Below, one piece after another: positions 23,493-32,023 of a DNA stretch of 64,000 bases (positions within the stretch are counted from its first letter, which is position 1; the number at the start of each line of letters is the position of its first letter). The stretch covers positions 8,870,506 to 8,934,505 of the forward strand of contig NZ_CP026498.1 of the NCBI RefSeq assembly GCF_002953255.1. Reading direction: 5' to 3'. Origin of the DNA: Streptomyces sp. CB01881. Lineage in GTDB: Bacteria > Actinomycetota > Actinomycetes > Streptomycetales > Streptomycetaceae. The translations under genes were made by a program, and so were the position numbers. The notes under the pieces were generated by a model, which worked only from the letters and a program-made list of their open reading frames with translations, did not search any database and was not told the DNA's origin.

Positions 23493-24098
23493 TCAGCGGC
23501 CGGCGCCCAGCAGGGTGCCGCAGGCCGACTCGGCCAGGTGCAGCGCCCGGGGGCGTCCGGAGCCGGGGAGGCCCAGGGCCAGGGGGACGGCGAGGCCGTC
23601 GAGGAGGGCGCGGATCTGGGCGGCCCGGTCGGCGGCGGTCCCGGGGGTGAAGCGGCCGGAGGCGCTGCCCTCCTCCAGCAGGGCGACGAGGTCCGCGTCC
23701 CACGGGGCCTCGATCTCCAGCTGCCCCTGCCGGAGCTCCTCGCTGGCGGGGGAGCGGCCCCAGACCTCGACCCAGAGGATCCACCGGGGGTCGCCGGGGC
23801 CCTCGGGGAGGTAGAGGCGGGTGTAGGCGGTGAGCCGGTCCCAGACGTCCCGGGTGCCGTCGGTCAGGGCGGCGTGGCGGCGGGCCCCGAGCTGGTCCTC
23901 GCTCCAGCGCAGGGTCTCCAGCAGGAGCTGGTCCTTGCTGCCGAAGTAGTAGAGCAGGTGCCCGGCGCTCATCTGGAGCTGTTTGCCGAGGCCGGCCATG
24001 GTGAGTTTGGCGAGCCCGTGTTCGGCGATCGCGGCCCGCGCGGTGGCGAAGACCTCCTCGCGGGGGCGCGCCGGGCGGCGCGGGCGGGCGTCCGCCAT
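23493..24098 (-). CDS. TetR-family transcriptional regulator
   Basis: This is a 201-residue TetR protein. The DNA-binding domain is complete (VFATARAAIAEHGLAKLTMAGLGKQLQMSAGHLLYYFGSKDQLLLE). The C-terminal domain resembles the BetI-like type with PRWILWVEVWGRSP. The ligand and targets are unknown; no divergent enzyme gene is present apart from the small membrane protein at 24251, which may be under its control. The ATG at 24096-24098 is the start; an Arg-rich stretch precedes the helix-turn-helix. Confidence 0.86.
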   Translation of the reverse strand: MADARPRRPARPREEVFATARAAIAEHGLAKLTMAGLGKQLQMSAGHLLYYFGSKDQLLLETLRWSEDQLGARRHAALTDGTRDVWDRLTAYTRLYLPEGPGDPRWILWVEVWGRSPASEELRQGQLEIEAPWDADLVALLEEGSASGRFTPGTAADRAAQIRALLDGLAVPLALGLPGSGRPRALHLAESACGTLLGAGR

Positions 24099-24250
24099 CT
24101 GCTGTTCTCCTCTGTGCGGTGGCGGCCGTGCCGCCGGCTGCCCACGATACTGGCCGTGCCCGCGGGGGCACGGAGCGGGACGAAGCCCGGTTCGGCCGCC
24201 CGTCCTCCGGGTACGTACCAGTGGGGGAACGACGACCTTGAGGGGTGGCC

Positions 24251-24475
24251 ATGGTCACGCTGATCGCCCTGATCGCCGGTCTCGCCGTGATCGTGACCGG
24301 ACTGGCGGTGTACCTGCACCACCGCCGCAACGGACCGACCGAGAACCTGGACGGCCTGCTCGCCGAGCAGGCCCACCTCGCACAGGCGCGTGCCCGGCGC
24401 GCCGCCTGCAGTTCGATCGCGATGCACAGCACGCACGGCCTCACCACCGACGACCTGGGGAGGCATCTCAGGTGA
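24251..24475 (+). CDS. Small single-span membrane protein
   Basis: This is a 74-residue hypothetical protein. Residues about 2-24 (VTLIALIAGLAVIVTGLAVYL) form a membrane span, followed by a basic HHRR and a helical, Ala/Arg-rich tail ending in GLTTDDLGRHLR. GAGGGG precedes the ATG at 24251; an in-frame GTG at 24245 overlaps that site and is less likely. It is divergent from the TetR gene at 24098. No family is recognised. Confidence 0.6.
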   Translation: MVTLIALIAGLAVIVTGLAVYLHHRRNGPTENLDGLLAEQAHLAQARARRAACSSIAMHSTHGLTTDDLGRHLR

Positions 24476-24755
24476 CGGGGCCGGCGGGCCTCAGCCCTTC
24501 ATGCGCTCCGCGCTCATGACCCGGCAGAAGATCGTGCCGCTCCCGTTCCCGTCCAGCGGCTTGGTTCCGTACGCCTTGCCCTCCCTGGTCGAGCCCGGCG
24601 CCACGAACCGGACCTCGGCCGGGGCCTGGTCCTGTCGGGGGAACCGTGCCCGCGCGGGGGGACGGCGTGGAGGGAGTGTGCGGGATCAGTGACGGAGCGT
24701 CGGGTGGCGCGGCGCGACCCGTCGTGTCACGCCGCACCACCCGACGGCCGGCCGG
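24476..24755. other. Intergenic region with possible gene remnant
   Basis: On the minus strand a frame ending at 24491 reads ...VRFVAPGSTREGKAYGTKPL... and finishes ...IFCRVMSAERMKG, which looks like the tail of a real protein. The frame has no ATG or GTG before an upstream in-frame TGA (about 24685). It is either the 3' remnant of a lost gene or a chance frame. Nothing else is seen. Confidence 0.3.
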
Positions 24756-25799
24756 TCAGGCCTTCGGCTGCTGCTGGGTGATGCAGTGGATGCCGCCGCC
24801 GTTGGCGAAGATCTCGCGGGCGTCGACCAGTTCGACGGTCCGGCCGGGGTAGGCCTCGCCGAGGATGGCGGCGGCCTCCTGGTCGCGCGGGTCGTCGAAG
24901 CCGCACAGGATCACGGCGCCGTTGGCCACGTAGTGGTTGATGTAGGAGTAGTCGACCGGCTCGCCCTCCTCGTCCAGCAGGACGGTGGGGGCGGGCAGCT
25001 CGATGACCTGGAGCTCCCGGCCCTGTGCGTCGGTGGACGCGCGCAGGATGGCCACGAGCTCCTTGCACACCTCGTGGTCCGGGTGCGACGGGTCCGGCTG
25101 GACGTGGGCGACCACGACGCCGGGGCGGACGAAGGAGGCGACGATGTCGATGTGGCCGCGGGTGCCGAACTCGTCGTAGTCGCGGGTGAGTCCGCGCGGC
25201 AGCCAGACCGCCTTGGTGGTGCCGAGGAAGGCGTGCAGCTCGGCCTCGACCTCCTCCTTGGTCCAGTCGGAGTTGCGGCCCTCGCCGAGCTGCACGGTCT
25301 CGGTGACCAGTACCGTGCCCTCGCCGTCGACGTGGATGCCGCCGCCCTCGTTGATCAGCCGCGAGACGAAGCGCTGGACGCCCGTCAGTTCGCCGATGTG
25401 CTCGGCGATGTGCTGGTCGTTGTCCCAGCGGGCCCAGGACTGCGCGCCCCAGCCGTTGAAGATCCAGTCGGCGGCGGCGAGCGAGCCCTTGCCGTCGATC
25501 AGGAAGGACGGGCCGATGTCGCGCATCCAGGCGTCGTCCAGCGGGCGCTCGACGATCTCGACCTGCTCGGAGACGTACTTGCGGGCCTCCCCGGTCTCAC
25601 CGGTGTTGACCACCAGGGTGACCGGCTCGTACCGGACGATCGTGTTGGCCACCGCGGCCCAGGCCTCGCGGCCGGCGTGCAGGCTCTCCGGGCTGTCGAA
25701 GGTCGGGTTGGAGGTGGGGAAGGCCATCCAGGTCCGCTCGTGCGGGTGCCACTCGGCGGGCATCCGGTAACCGAGCGAGGCGGGGGTGGGGGAGGTCAT
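24756..25799 (-). CDS. aguA: Agmatine deiminase
   Basis: This enzyme hydrolyses agmatine to N-carbamoylputrescine and ammonia. The 347-residue protein is full length for the peptidyl-arginine deiminase-like family. It has PAEWHPHERTWMAFP at the N-terminus, DDAWMRDIGPSFL (substrate Asp), EGGGIHVDGEGTVL and RGHIDIVASFV (catalytic Glu/His/Asp set), and the nucleophilic cysteine C339 in GGGIHCITQQ. It is the downstream gene of a minus-strand group with ureC (31 nt apart), suggesting joint nitrogen scavenging from arginine-derived compounds. The ATG at 25797-25799 is used. Confidence 0.94.
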   Translation of the reverse strand: MTSPTPASLGYRMPAEWHPHERTWMAFPTSNPTFDSPESLHAGREAWAAVANTIVRYEPVTLVVNTGETGEARKYVSEQVEIVERPLDDAWMRDIGPSFLIDGKGSLAAADWIFNGWGAQSWARWDNDQHIAEHIGELTGVQRFVSRLINEGGGIHVDGEGTVLVTETVQLGEGRNSDWTKEEVEAELHAFLGTTKAVWLPRGLTRDYDEFGTRGHIDIVASFVRPGVVVAHVQPDPSHPDHEVCKELVAILRASTDAQGRELQVIELPAPTVLLDEEGEPVDYSYINHYVANGAVILCGFDDPRDQEAAAILGEAYPGRTVELVDAREIFANGGGIHCITQQQPKA

Positions 25800-25830
25800 C
25801 GTGGAGTCCTAGCGGGGGAGGTGGGGCGGG

Positions 25831-27552
25831 TCAGAGGAAGTACAGGCGGCTGAGCGAGACGCTGTCGGCCGGCTCGGAGCGCAGCGGGGAGCCGTCCAGC
25901 GAGACCAGGCCGGTCTCGGTGACCTGGACGTTGCCGACCCGGGCGTTGCGCACCATGTCGCGCGGGCCGATGCCGCGGGTGCCGCGGACGCCGACGCGCC
26001 GGCGCCGGGTGGGCATGCCGTCGGCGGCCCGGTCCAGGTAGGCGCCGTCGGCGGCGGCCTGGGCGACGAAGGCCACCGAGATGTCGGCGGCGGTCGCGCC
26101 GTGGGCGCCGAACTGCGGGCCCAGGACGAGGGGTTCGCAGCGGTCGGTGGAGGCGTTGGGGTCGCCGACCACGCCGTACGCGGGGAAGCCGGCCTTCAGG
26201 ACCAGCTGCGGCTTGGCGCCGAAGTGGTCGGGGCGCCAGAGCACGATGTCGGCGAGCTTGCCGATCTCGATCGAGCCGACCTCGTGCGAAAGGCCGTGGG
26301 CGATGGCCGGGTTGATGGTGAGCTTGGCGATGTAGCGCAGCACGCGCTCGTTGTCGTCGCCGCCCTCGGTGGTGCCGTAGGAGCCGGTGCCGTCGAGGGG
26401 GCCGAGTTCGGCCTTCATCTTGCCGGCCATGGCGAAGGTGCGGCGGACGGTCTCGCCGGCCCGGCCCATGCCCTGGGCGTCGGAGGAGGTGATGCCGATG
26501 ACCCCGAGGTCGTGCAGCACGTCCTCGGCGCCCATCGTGCCGGCCCGGATGCGGTCGCGGGCCATCGCGGCGTCGCCGGGCAGGTCGACCTTGAGGTCGT
26601 GGGCGGAGACGATCATGCCGAAGTGCTCGCCCAGCGCGTCCCGGCCGAACGGCAGGGTCGGGTTGGTGGAGGAGCCGATGACGTTCTCGACGCCGGCCAT
26701 CTTCAGCACGTTGGGGACGTGCCCGCCGCCGCAGCCCTCGATGTGGAAGGCGTGGATGGTCCGGCCCTCCAGCACCTTGAGGGTGTCCTCGACCGAGAGG
26801 CACTCGTTGAGGCCGTCGGTGTGCAGGGCGACCTGGACGTCGTACTCCTCGGCGACCCGCAGTGCGGTGTCCAGCGCGCGGGTGTGCGCGCCCATGTCCT
26901 CGTGCACCTTGAAGCCGGAGGCGCCGCCCTCGGCGAGGGCCTCGATCAGCGGGGCCTCGTCGGAGGAGGAGCCGCGGCCGAGGAAGCCGATGTTGACCGG
27001 CCAGGCGTCGAAGGCGTTGAAGGCGTGCCGCAGCGCCCAGGGCGAGTTGACGCCGACGCCCCAGACCGGGCCGAACTCCTGGCCGATGATCGTGGTGACG
27101 CCGGAGGCGAGCGAGGCCTCCATGATCCGCGGCGAGAGCAGGTGGACGTGGGTGTCGATGGCGCCGGCGGTGGCGATCATGCCCTCGCCGGAGACGATCG
27201 TCGTCCCGGTGCCGACCACCACGTCCACGCCGTCCAGGGTGTCCGGGTTGCCGGCCCGGCCGATCGAGGCGATCCGGCCGCCGATCAGGCCGATCGAGGT
27301 CTTCCGGATGCCCTGGACGGCGTCGATCACCAGCACGTTGCTGATCACCACGTCGCAGGTGTCGCGGACGGCGGCGGGCTTGAGGTGCAGGCCGTCGCGG
27401 GCGGTCTTGCCGAAGCCGGCCAGGAACTCGTCGCCCGGGGCCTGCGAGTCGGACTCGACCCGGACGATCAGGCCGCTGTCGCCGAGCCGGATCCGGTCCC
27501 CGGCGCGGGGGCCGTGCACGGAGATGTAGTCGTGGGGGGTGATCGCGGTCAT
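25831..27552 (-). CDS. ureC: Urease subunit alpha, atypical (flap Cys missing)
   Basis: This is the catalytic nickel subunit of urease, 573 residues. Nickel ligands are present: H135 and H137 (DTHVH), carbamylated lysine K215 (FKVHED), H244 (ALHTD), H270 (HAFHIEG) and D358 (SSDAQGMGR). The mobile-flap motif, VCHHL in ordinary ureases, reads VSAHDL (315-320). The active-site flap cysteine is thus an alanine (A317) while the following His (H318) is kept. HEDWG reads HEDMG. These changes mark a divergent urease type. No ureD/E/F/G accessory genes lie nearby. The ATG at 27550-27552 is used; the spacer to ureAB carries a repeat element. Confidence 0.92.
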   Translation of the reverse strand: MTAITPHDYISVHGPRAGDRIRLGDSGLIVRVESDSQAPGDEFLAGFGKTARDGLHLKPAAVRDTCDVVISNVLVIDAVQGIRKTSIGLIGGRIASIGRAGNPDTLDGVDVVVGTGTTIVSGEGMIATAGAIDTHVHLLSPRIMEASLASGVTTIIGQEFGPVWGVGVNSPWALRHAFNAFDAWPVNIGFLGRGSSSDEAPLIEALAEGGASGFKVHEDMGAHTRALDTALRVAEEYDVQVALHTDGLNECLSVEDTLKVLEGRTIHAFHIEGCGGGHVPNVLKMAGVENVIGSSTNPTLPFGRDALGEHFGMIVSAHDLKVDLPGDAAMARDRIRAGTMGAEDVLHDLGVIGITSSDAQGMGRAGETVRRTFAMAGKMKAELGPLDGTGSYGTTEGGDDNERVLRYIAKLTINPAIAHGLSHEVGSIEIGKLADIVLWRPDHFGAKPQLVLKAGFPAYGVVGDPNASTDRCEPLVLGPQFGAHGATAADISVAFVAQAAADGAYLDRAADGMPTRRRRVGVRGTRGIGPRDMVRNARVGNVQVTETGLVSLDGSPLRSEPADSVSLSRLYFL

Positions 27553-27625
27553 GCTCCGGCCTCGCTTCGCTCGGTGGGCCACGCCGGCGCGGCCGCTCTG
27601 TTCAGGTGCTCGCCCCGCTCGCTCA
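27553..27625 (-). repeat. Intergenic repeat element, copy 2
   Basis: This spacer between the ureAB stop and the ureC start contains CCTCGCTTCGCTCGG (27560-27574) and CCGCTCGCTCACGA (27615-27628, covering the TGA stop and the TCG codon before it). Both match copy 1 at 2215-2293 exactly, in the same order and at the same place relative to a stop codon. The intervening bases differ. Confidence 0.6.
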
Positions 27626-28333
27626 CGAGGGCACCTCGGCGTCGTCGAAGCTGGTCAGGTAGCCCGTCGCGCGGGCCTTGGCCAGCGCGGCCTCCTTGGC
27701 GCCGGGGGCGTCCAGCGGGCCGTCCACCAGGCCGGCGAAGCCGATGGCGACGCGCTCGCCGCCGATCGGGACGAGGCCGACCTCGACGGTGGCGCCGGGG
27801 TCGAAGCGGACCGAGGAGCCGGCCGGCACCGCGAGGTGGGTGCCGTAGGCGGCGGCGCGGTCGAAGGCGAGGCGCGGGTTGGCCTCGAAGAAGTGGAAGT
27901 GCGAGGTGACCGAGATCGGCACCTCGGAGGTGTTGTGGACGGGCACCACGACCGACTCCTCGACGGGGTCGTAGCCGGTGCCTTCGCCGATCAGCGCGCC
28001 GCCGGGGGCCTCGTCGCCGAGCGAGCCGGCGCCCTTGAAGGGGTCGTTGACCACGGCGAGGCGGGTGCCGTCCTCGAAGACCGCCTCGACCTGGATCACG
28101 GTGACCACGTCGGGCACGCCGGGCAGGACGTCGTCAGCGGTGAGCACGGAGCGGCCGGCCTCGATGGCCTCGGCGAGGCGTTTGCCGTCGCGGGCGGCCT
28201 CGCAGACGGTATCCGCGATCAGGGCGTGCGCCTCGGGAATGTTGAGGCGTACGCCTCGGGCACGGCGGGCACGGGCCAGCTCGGCTGCTGTGAAGATCAG
28301 CAGCCGGTCCCGCTCGGTGGGGGTCAGTCGCAC
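27623..28333 (-). CDS. ureAB: Fused urease gamma/beta subunit
   Basis: This is a 236-residue fusion of UreA (gamma) and UreB (beta), a layout also known from Helicobacter. Residues 1-100 are gamma: LTPTERDRLLIFTAAELARARRARGVRLN, then the EA.ALI.D..CEAARDGK pattern. Residues about 125-225 are beta: VPVHNTSEVPISVTSHFHFFEANPRLAFDR and AYGTHLAVPAGSSVRFDPG. It is structural rather than catalytic, forming the trimeric scaffold with UreC. It is first in a minus-strand group ureAB-ureC-aguA. Accessory genes must be supplied elsewhere or may not be needed in the usual way. Confidence 0.92.
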   Translation of the reverse strand: MRLTPTERDRLLIFTAAELARARRARGVRLNIPEAHALIADTVCEAARDGKRLAEAIEAGRSVLTADDVLPGVPDVVTVIQVEAVFEDGTRLAVVNDPFKGAGSLGDEAPGGALIGEGTGYDPVEESVVVPVHNTSEVPISVTSHFHFFEANPRLAFDRAAAYGTHLAVPAGSSVRFDPGATVEVGLVPIGGERVAIGFAGLVDGPLDAPGAKEAALAKARATGYLTSFDDAEVPS

Positions 28334-28793
28334 GGTTCCTCGCTCGCGGTCGCCGGGGAGGGTGGGAGGGGGGTGAAGTTAGAACGGCGTTCAAACATCT
28401 CGGGCCATTGAACCCGGACCCGGCCACCCTGTCCAGCGTTGCCCGTCCCCGGGTGTTCGGCTCGCCGGACGCCGCCATCGGGTCCGCGGGCGTGTCGCGG
28501 GCCGCGGCGGGACCGGTCGGGACCGGGCCGCGGGCCGGGGTGCGCCGGGCGCGCGTCCTGACCCGCGATGACCGGACGGCGTCGAAAACCGCCCGTACGC
28601 TTCGCAAACCTGTCCGGCCCCGGCAGTTGGATCACGCGGACCGTCCCGTGCCCCTTTCACCACGGGTGATCGCACGCGCACTGTTGCAAAGGCCGAAAGC
28701 TGGGCATGAGGATGGTGGTCAGAACGAGGGGGCCACCCGGCCGGCGGGGGATCCGGCACCGGGTGCCCGGATTGAGGGCGGGGGCATGTGTTG
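28334..28793. other. Divergent regulatory region of ureAB and the ATP-binding protein gene
   Basis: This 460-bp gap has no credible gene. Near the urease side an 11-bp palindrome GAACGGCGTTC (28382-28392) lies directly upstream of TAACTT on the minus strand (28376-28381), a possible -10 with an adjoining operator. Near the plus-strand gene, TTGCAA (28684-28689) and GAGGAT (28708-28713) are 18 bp apart and could be its promoter. Confidence 0.4.
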
Positions 28794-29336
28794 ATGGACG
28801 GTCAGTCGCGATTCCCGCGGCAGCGGACGAGTTCGGGGGACGCATTCCGGCCCAGGGCCCAGGGCGGTGCACCGGGCGTGCCGGGAATGCCCGGCGTCAC
28901 CGGCGCAGCGGGCCCGGCACTTCCCGGCACACCGGCGCCCGGCTGTGCGCTGCACCGCCGGCTCCATCTGGCGGTCGACGCGGCCGACCTGGTCGCGGTC
29001 GGCGCGGTCCGGCACCGGCTGCGCGCCGCGCTCGGCGACTGGGGGGTGCCCGAGCTGGCCGACACGGCCGAGCTGCTCTCCTCCGAGCTGGTCACCAACG
29101 CGCTGCTGCACACCGGCCAGGGTGCGGTCTTCGACGCGGTGCTCACCGCCGACCTGCGGCTGCGGATCGAGGTCCGGGACGGCGTGGGCCGGCTGCCCGG
29201 CCGCCGCCGCGACCCGGACGCCGAGTACGCCACCTCGGGGCGCGGGCTGGTGCTCGTCGAGGCGCTGGCCGACGCCTGGGGGGTGCAGCTGCGCGGGGAC
29301 GGCAAGGTCACCTGGTTCGAGCTGGCCTCGCCCTGA
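28794..29336 (+). CDS. ATP-binding regulatory protein (anti-sigma-factor-like HATPase)
   Basis: This is a 180-residue protein. A Gly/Pro-rich N-terminus (about 50 residues) is followed by a single HATPase_c_2 domain of the RsbW/SpoIIAB type: ELADTAELLSSELVTNALLHT (N box) and SGRGLVLVEALADAWGV (G box), ending KVTWFEL. Such stand-alone domains are abundant in streptomycetes and may phosphorylate or sequester anti-sigma antagonists. Its ATPase domain is very similar to the C-terminal domain of the SpoIIE-like protein encoded next (29671), suggesting duplication. Start choice between ATG 28794 and in-frame GTG 28788 is uncertain. Confidence 0.8.
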   Translation: MDGQSRFPRQRTSSGDAFRPRAQGGAPGVPGMPGVTGAAGPALPGTPAPGCALHRRLHLAVDAADLVAVGAVRHRLRAALGDWGVPELADTAELLSSELVTNALLHTGQGAVFDAVLTADLRLRIEVRDGVGRLPGRRRDPDAEYATSGRGLVLVEALADAWGVQLRGDGKVTWFELASP

Positions 29337-29670
29337 TCCGGCCTGCACGGTCCACCCGCCGGGGCCGCCGGGCCTGCCCGGTCCACCCGGCGGGAAGCCC
29401 TGTCGGGGCCGGGGGAAATAACGTCGTTCGCCATCGAACGGAACGCCGGGCCGAAGGCCCGGCGGAAGATTTCCGGCCCGTTGCCATTGCCGCTCGGCCG
29501 AACATTGGCCAGGATGGTGGGAATGTGTGCCCGCGTCCGGGAAGCAGCGGGGAGACCTCACCTCGACTGACCACCGCCGTCGCACGGCATTGTCCAGCAC
29601 CACCCATCACACCGCCACGCGGCCCGTCCGAACGGTCGGCGCGGTCCGCCACGGCAGCGGCAGGAGCAGC
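29337..29670. other. Intergenic region upstream of the SpoIIE-like gene
   Basis: This is a 334-bp spacer. It includes a perfect inverted repeat CGTTCG-CCAT-CGAACG (29425-29440), which may be an operator or a weak hairpin. An in-frame GTG at 29527 would extend the phosphatase by 48 low-complexity residues. Confidence 0.4.
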
Positions 29671-31917
29671 ATGCCCACTGAGCCCGAGTCCCCGGGGTCG
29701 GCGCTTCCTCCCGGCCAGTCCACGGCCGGGTCGGGGCGGGCGAGACCACCCGCCCAGGCGGTGCGCAGGCACGCGCTGCGGACAGCGCCGGGGCTGGCGG
29801 CCGGGCGGCTGGCGCCGATGCTCTCCGGCGGCCTGCCGGTCCCCTCGGGGGACTCCACGCCGGACTGGCTGGAGCCCGCGATGGCCGCCAACGGCATCGG
29901 CTCCTTCGACTGGGACATCCGCCGCGACGTCCTGGAGGGCGACCAGCGGGCCTGCACGATCATGGGCCTGGACGCGGCCGAGAAGAGCCGCTTCGACCGC
30001 ACCTCCGCCTCCTTCCTGGCCCTGCTGCACCCCGAGGACTCGCCCGTGGTGCGCCGCCGGGTCGAGCGCGCGGTGGCCGAGCTGGGCCAGTGCGGCGCCT
30101 ACTACCGCACGGTCGGGCCGAACGGGGCCATGCGGGCGGTCCGGTTCCGCGGCAGGGTCCTCGCGGACGCCTTCGGCCGCGCCTCCCGGATGGTCGGCTT
30201 CGTCTGGGACGCCACCGTCGAGCTGCACAAGCGCGACCGCGCCGACCGGATGGCGCTGCTCCGCGAGGAGCGCTCGCGGTTCATCAAGGAGGCCGCCCGC
30301 GCGCTCTCCGAGGCCGTCACCGTCCGCGACGTCGCCCGGGTCTTCACCGAGCTGCCGCTGCCGGGCCTGCCGCCGGACGGCCTGGTGCTGGCCTCCTTCG
30401 AGGCCGGCCGGGTGCAGATGCTCGGCGCCTCCGGCTACCGGCCCGACGAGCTCGCCGTCTGGGACCGCTCGGTGCTGCCCGCCGCCCACCCGGCGGCCGA
30501 GGCGCTGCGCAACCGCGCCCCCGTCTTCATCGCCAGCCGCGACGAGTACCGCGAGCGCTACGCCGAGGTCTGGGAGCCGACCAGCCGGACCGGCCGCAGC
30601 TCCTGGGCCTTCCTGCCGCTGGTGGCGAGCGGCCGGGCGATCGGCGTCTGCGTGGTCAGCTTCGACGACGACCGCGAGCTGGACGCCGACGAGCGCACCC
30701 TGCTCTCCACCCTCGGCGGCCTGGTCGCCCAGTCGCTGGCCCGCGCCCGGCTGCACGACGCCGAGCACGAGCTGGCGGCCGGCCTCCAGCGGGTGATGCT
30801 GCCGCGCACCGTGCCGTCCGTGCCCGGGGTCTCCACCGCCGTCCGCTACCTGGCGGCCGGCTCCGGCCTGCAGATCGGCGGCGACTGGTACGACGTCGTC
30901 CCGCTGCCCGGCGGCCACGTCGGGCTGGTGATCGGCGACGTCCAGGGGCACGACGTGCACGCCGCCGGGATCATGGGCCAGCTGCGGATCGCGCTGCGCG
31001 CGTACGCGGCCGAGGGCCATCCGCCGGCCGCCGTGATGGCCCGGGCCTCCCGCTTCCTCGCCGACCTCGACACCGACCACTTCGCGACCTGCACCTACGC
31101 CGAGGTGAACGTCGACTACGGCGTGGTGTACGCCGTCCGGGCCGGTCACCTGGACCCGCTGGTCCGCCGGGCCGACGGCACCGCCTCCGTGATCCCGGTC
31201 GCGGGCGGGCTGCCGCTGGGCATCGCCCCCGACGAGGAGTACCGGGTCACCCGCTTCAGCCTGGACCCGGGCGAGACGGTGCTGCTCTGTACCGACGGCC
31301 TGGTCGAGGCGCGCGGCATGGACCTCGACGACGGCATCGCCCGGCTCACCGAGGCGCTCTCCGGCCCGCTCGCCGGCCACGCCGCGCAGGCCCGCGACCC
31401 GCTGGAGGGCCTCGCCGACCGGATCGCCTCCCAGGCCGCCGACGACAGCGAGCGCGAGGACGACATAGCGCTGCTGCTCCTGCGCTGGGACGGCCCGGAG
31501 GGCGGCCTGGCCGCCCAGCAGCTGCGCCGCCGGATCGGCCAGGCCGACCTGGCCCGGATCTCCGAGGTGCGGGCCGAGCTGCGCGACGCGCTGCGGCGCT
31601 GGGGTGTGGCCGAGCTGGTGGACACCGCGGAGCTGCTCGCCTCGGAGCTGGTCACCAACGCGATCCGGCACACCGACCGGGACGCCATGTTCACCGCCCG
31701 GCTCTACCGGGAGCCGACCGACGGCGGCCGGGCCCGGCTGCGGGTCGAGGTGGAGGACGAGTCGGACCTCTGGCCCACCCGCCGGACCCCGGGGGAGCAG
31801 GCCTCCTCCGGGCGCGGGCTGATGCTGGTCGAGGCGCTGGCGGACGGCTGGGGCGTGGAGCCGCGCGGCTCGGGCAAGCGGATGTGGTTCGAGCTCACCG
31901 CCACGCCCGCGGCCTGA
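29671..31917 (+). CDS. PAS-GAF-SpoIIE phosphatase-HATPase multidomain regulator
   Basis: This is a 748-residue signalling protein. Approximate domains are a PAS fold at 70-180 (ANGIGSFDWDIRRDVLEGD), GAF at 200-340, a SpoIIE-type PP2C phosphatase at 360-580 with GGDWYDVVPLPGGHVGLVIGDVQGHD and the late metal-binding EREDDIALLLLRW, and an RsbW-like ATPase at 600-748 (ELVTNAIRHT, SGRGLMLVEALADGWG). It carries both a phosphatase and a kinase-like domain, typical of partner-switching control of sigma factors in streptomycetes. There are no membrane spans. ATG 29671 follows AGGAG closely; GTG 29527 is an alternative. A terminator follows. Confidence 0.88.
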   Translation: MPTEPESPGSALPPGQSTAGSGRARPPAQAVRRHALRTAPGLAAGRLAPMLSGGLPVPSGDSTPDWLEPAMAANGIGSFDWDIRRDVLEGDQRACTIMGLDAAEKSRFDRTSASFLALLHPEDSPVVRRRVERAVAELGQCGAYYRTVGPNGAMRAVRFRGRVLADAFGRASRMVGFVWDATVELHKRDRADRMALLREERSRFIKEAARALSEAVTVRDVARVFTELPLPGLPPDGLVLASFEAGRVQMLGASGYRPDELAVWDRSVLPAAHPAAEALRNRAPVFIASRDEYRERYAEVWEPTSRTGRSSWAFLPLVASGRAIGVCVVSFDDDRELDADERTLLSTLGGLVAQSLARARLHDAEHELAAGLQRVMLPRTVPSVPGVSTAVRYLAAGSGLQIGGDWYDVVPLPGGHVGLVIGDVQGHDVHAAGIMGQLRIALRAYAAEGHPPAAVMARASRFLADLDTDHFATCTYAEVNVDYGVVYAVRAGHLDPLVRRADGTASVIPVAGGLPLGIAPDEEYRVTRFSLDPGETVLLCTDGLVEARGMDLDDGIARLTEALSGPLAGHAAQARDPLEGLADRIASQAADDSEREDDIALLLLRWDGPEGGLAAQQLRRRIGQADLARISEVRAELRDALRRWGVAELVDTAELLASELVTNAIRHTDRDAMFTARLYREPTDGGRARLRVEVEDESDLWPTRRTPGEQASSGRGLMLVEALADGWGVEPRGSGKRMWFELTATPAA

Positions 31918-31986
31918 GGCCCCTCGGCAGGCCGCCCTCGTCCGCCCGGAGGGCGGGCGGGGGCTCAGGGCAGGACCTGAGGGCCC

Positions 31987-32013
31987 GTCCCGGCCGGGTG
32001 CTCCGGCCGGGAC
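31987..32013. terminator. Hairpin between convergent genes
   Basis: GTCCCGGCCGG (31987-31997) pairs perfectly with CCGGCCGGGAC (32003-32013) across a 5-nt loop, between the SpoIIE-like gene and the DUF2637 gene. Confidence 0.7.
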
Positions 32014-32023
32014 GCCCGGAGCC

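Noticed and set aside
28382..28392. GAACGGCGTTC as a LexA box
   Set aside because: The arms are separated by three bases; the actinomycete LexA site is GAAC-N4-GTTC. Kept only as an unassigned palindrome near the urease promoter.
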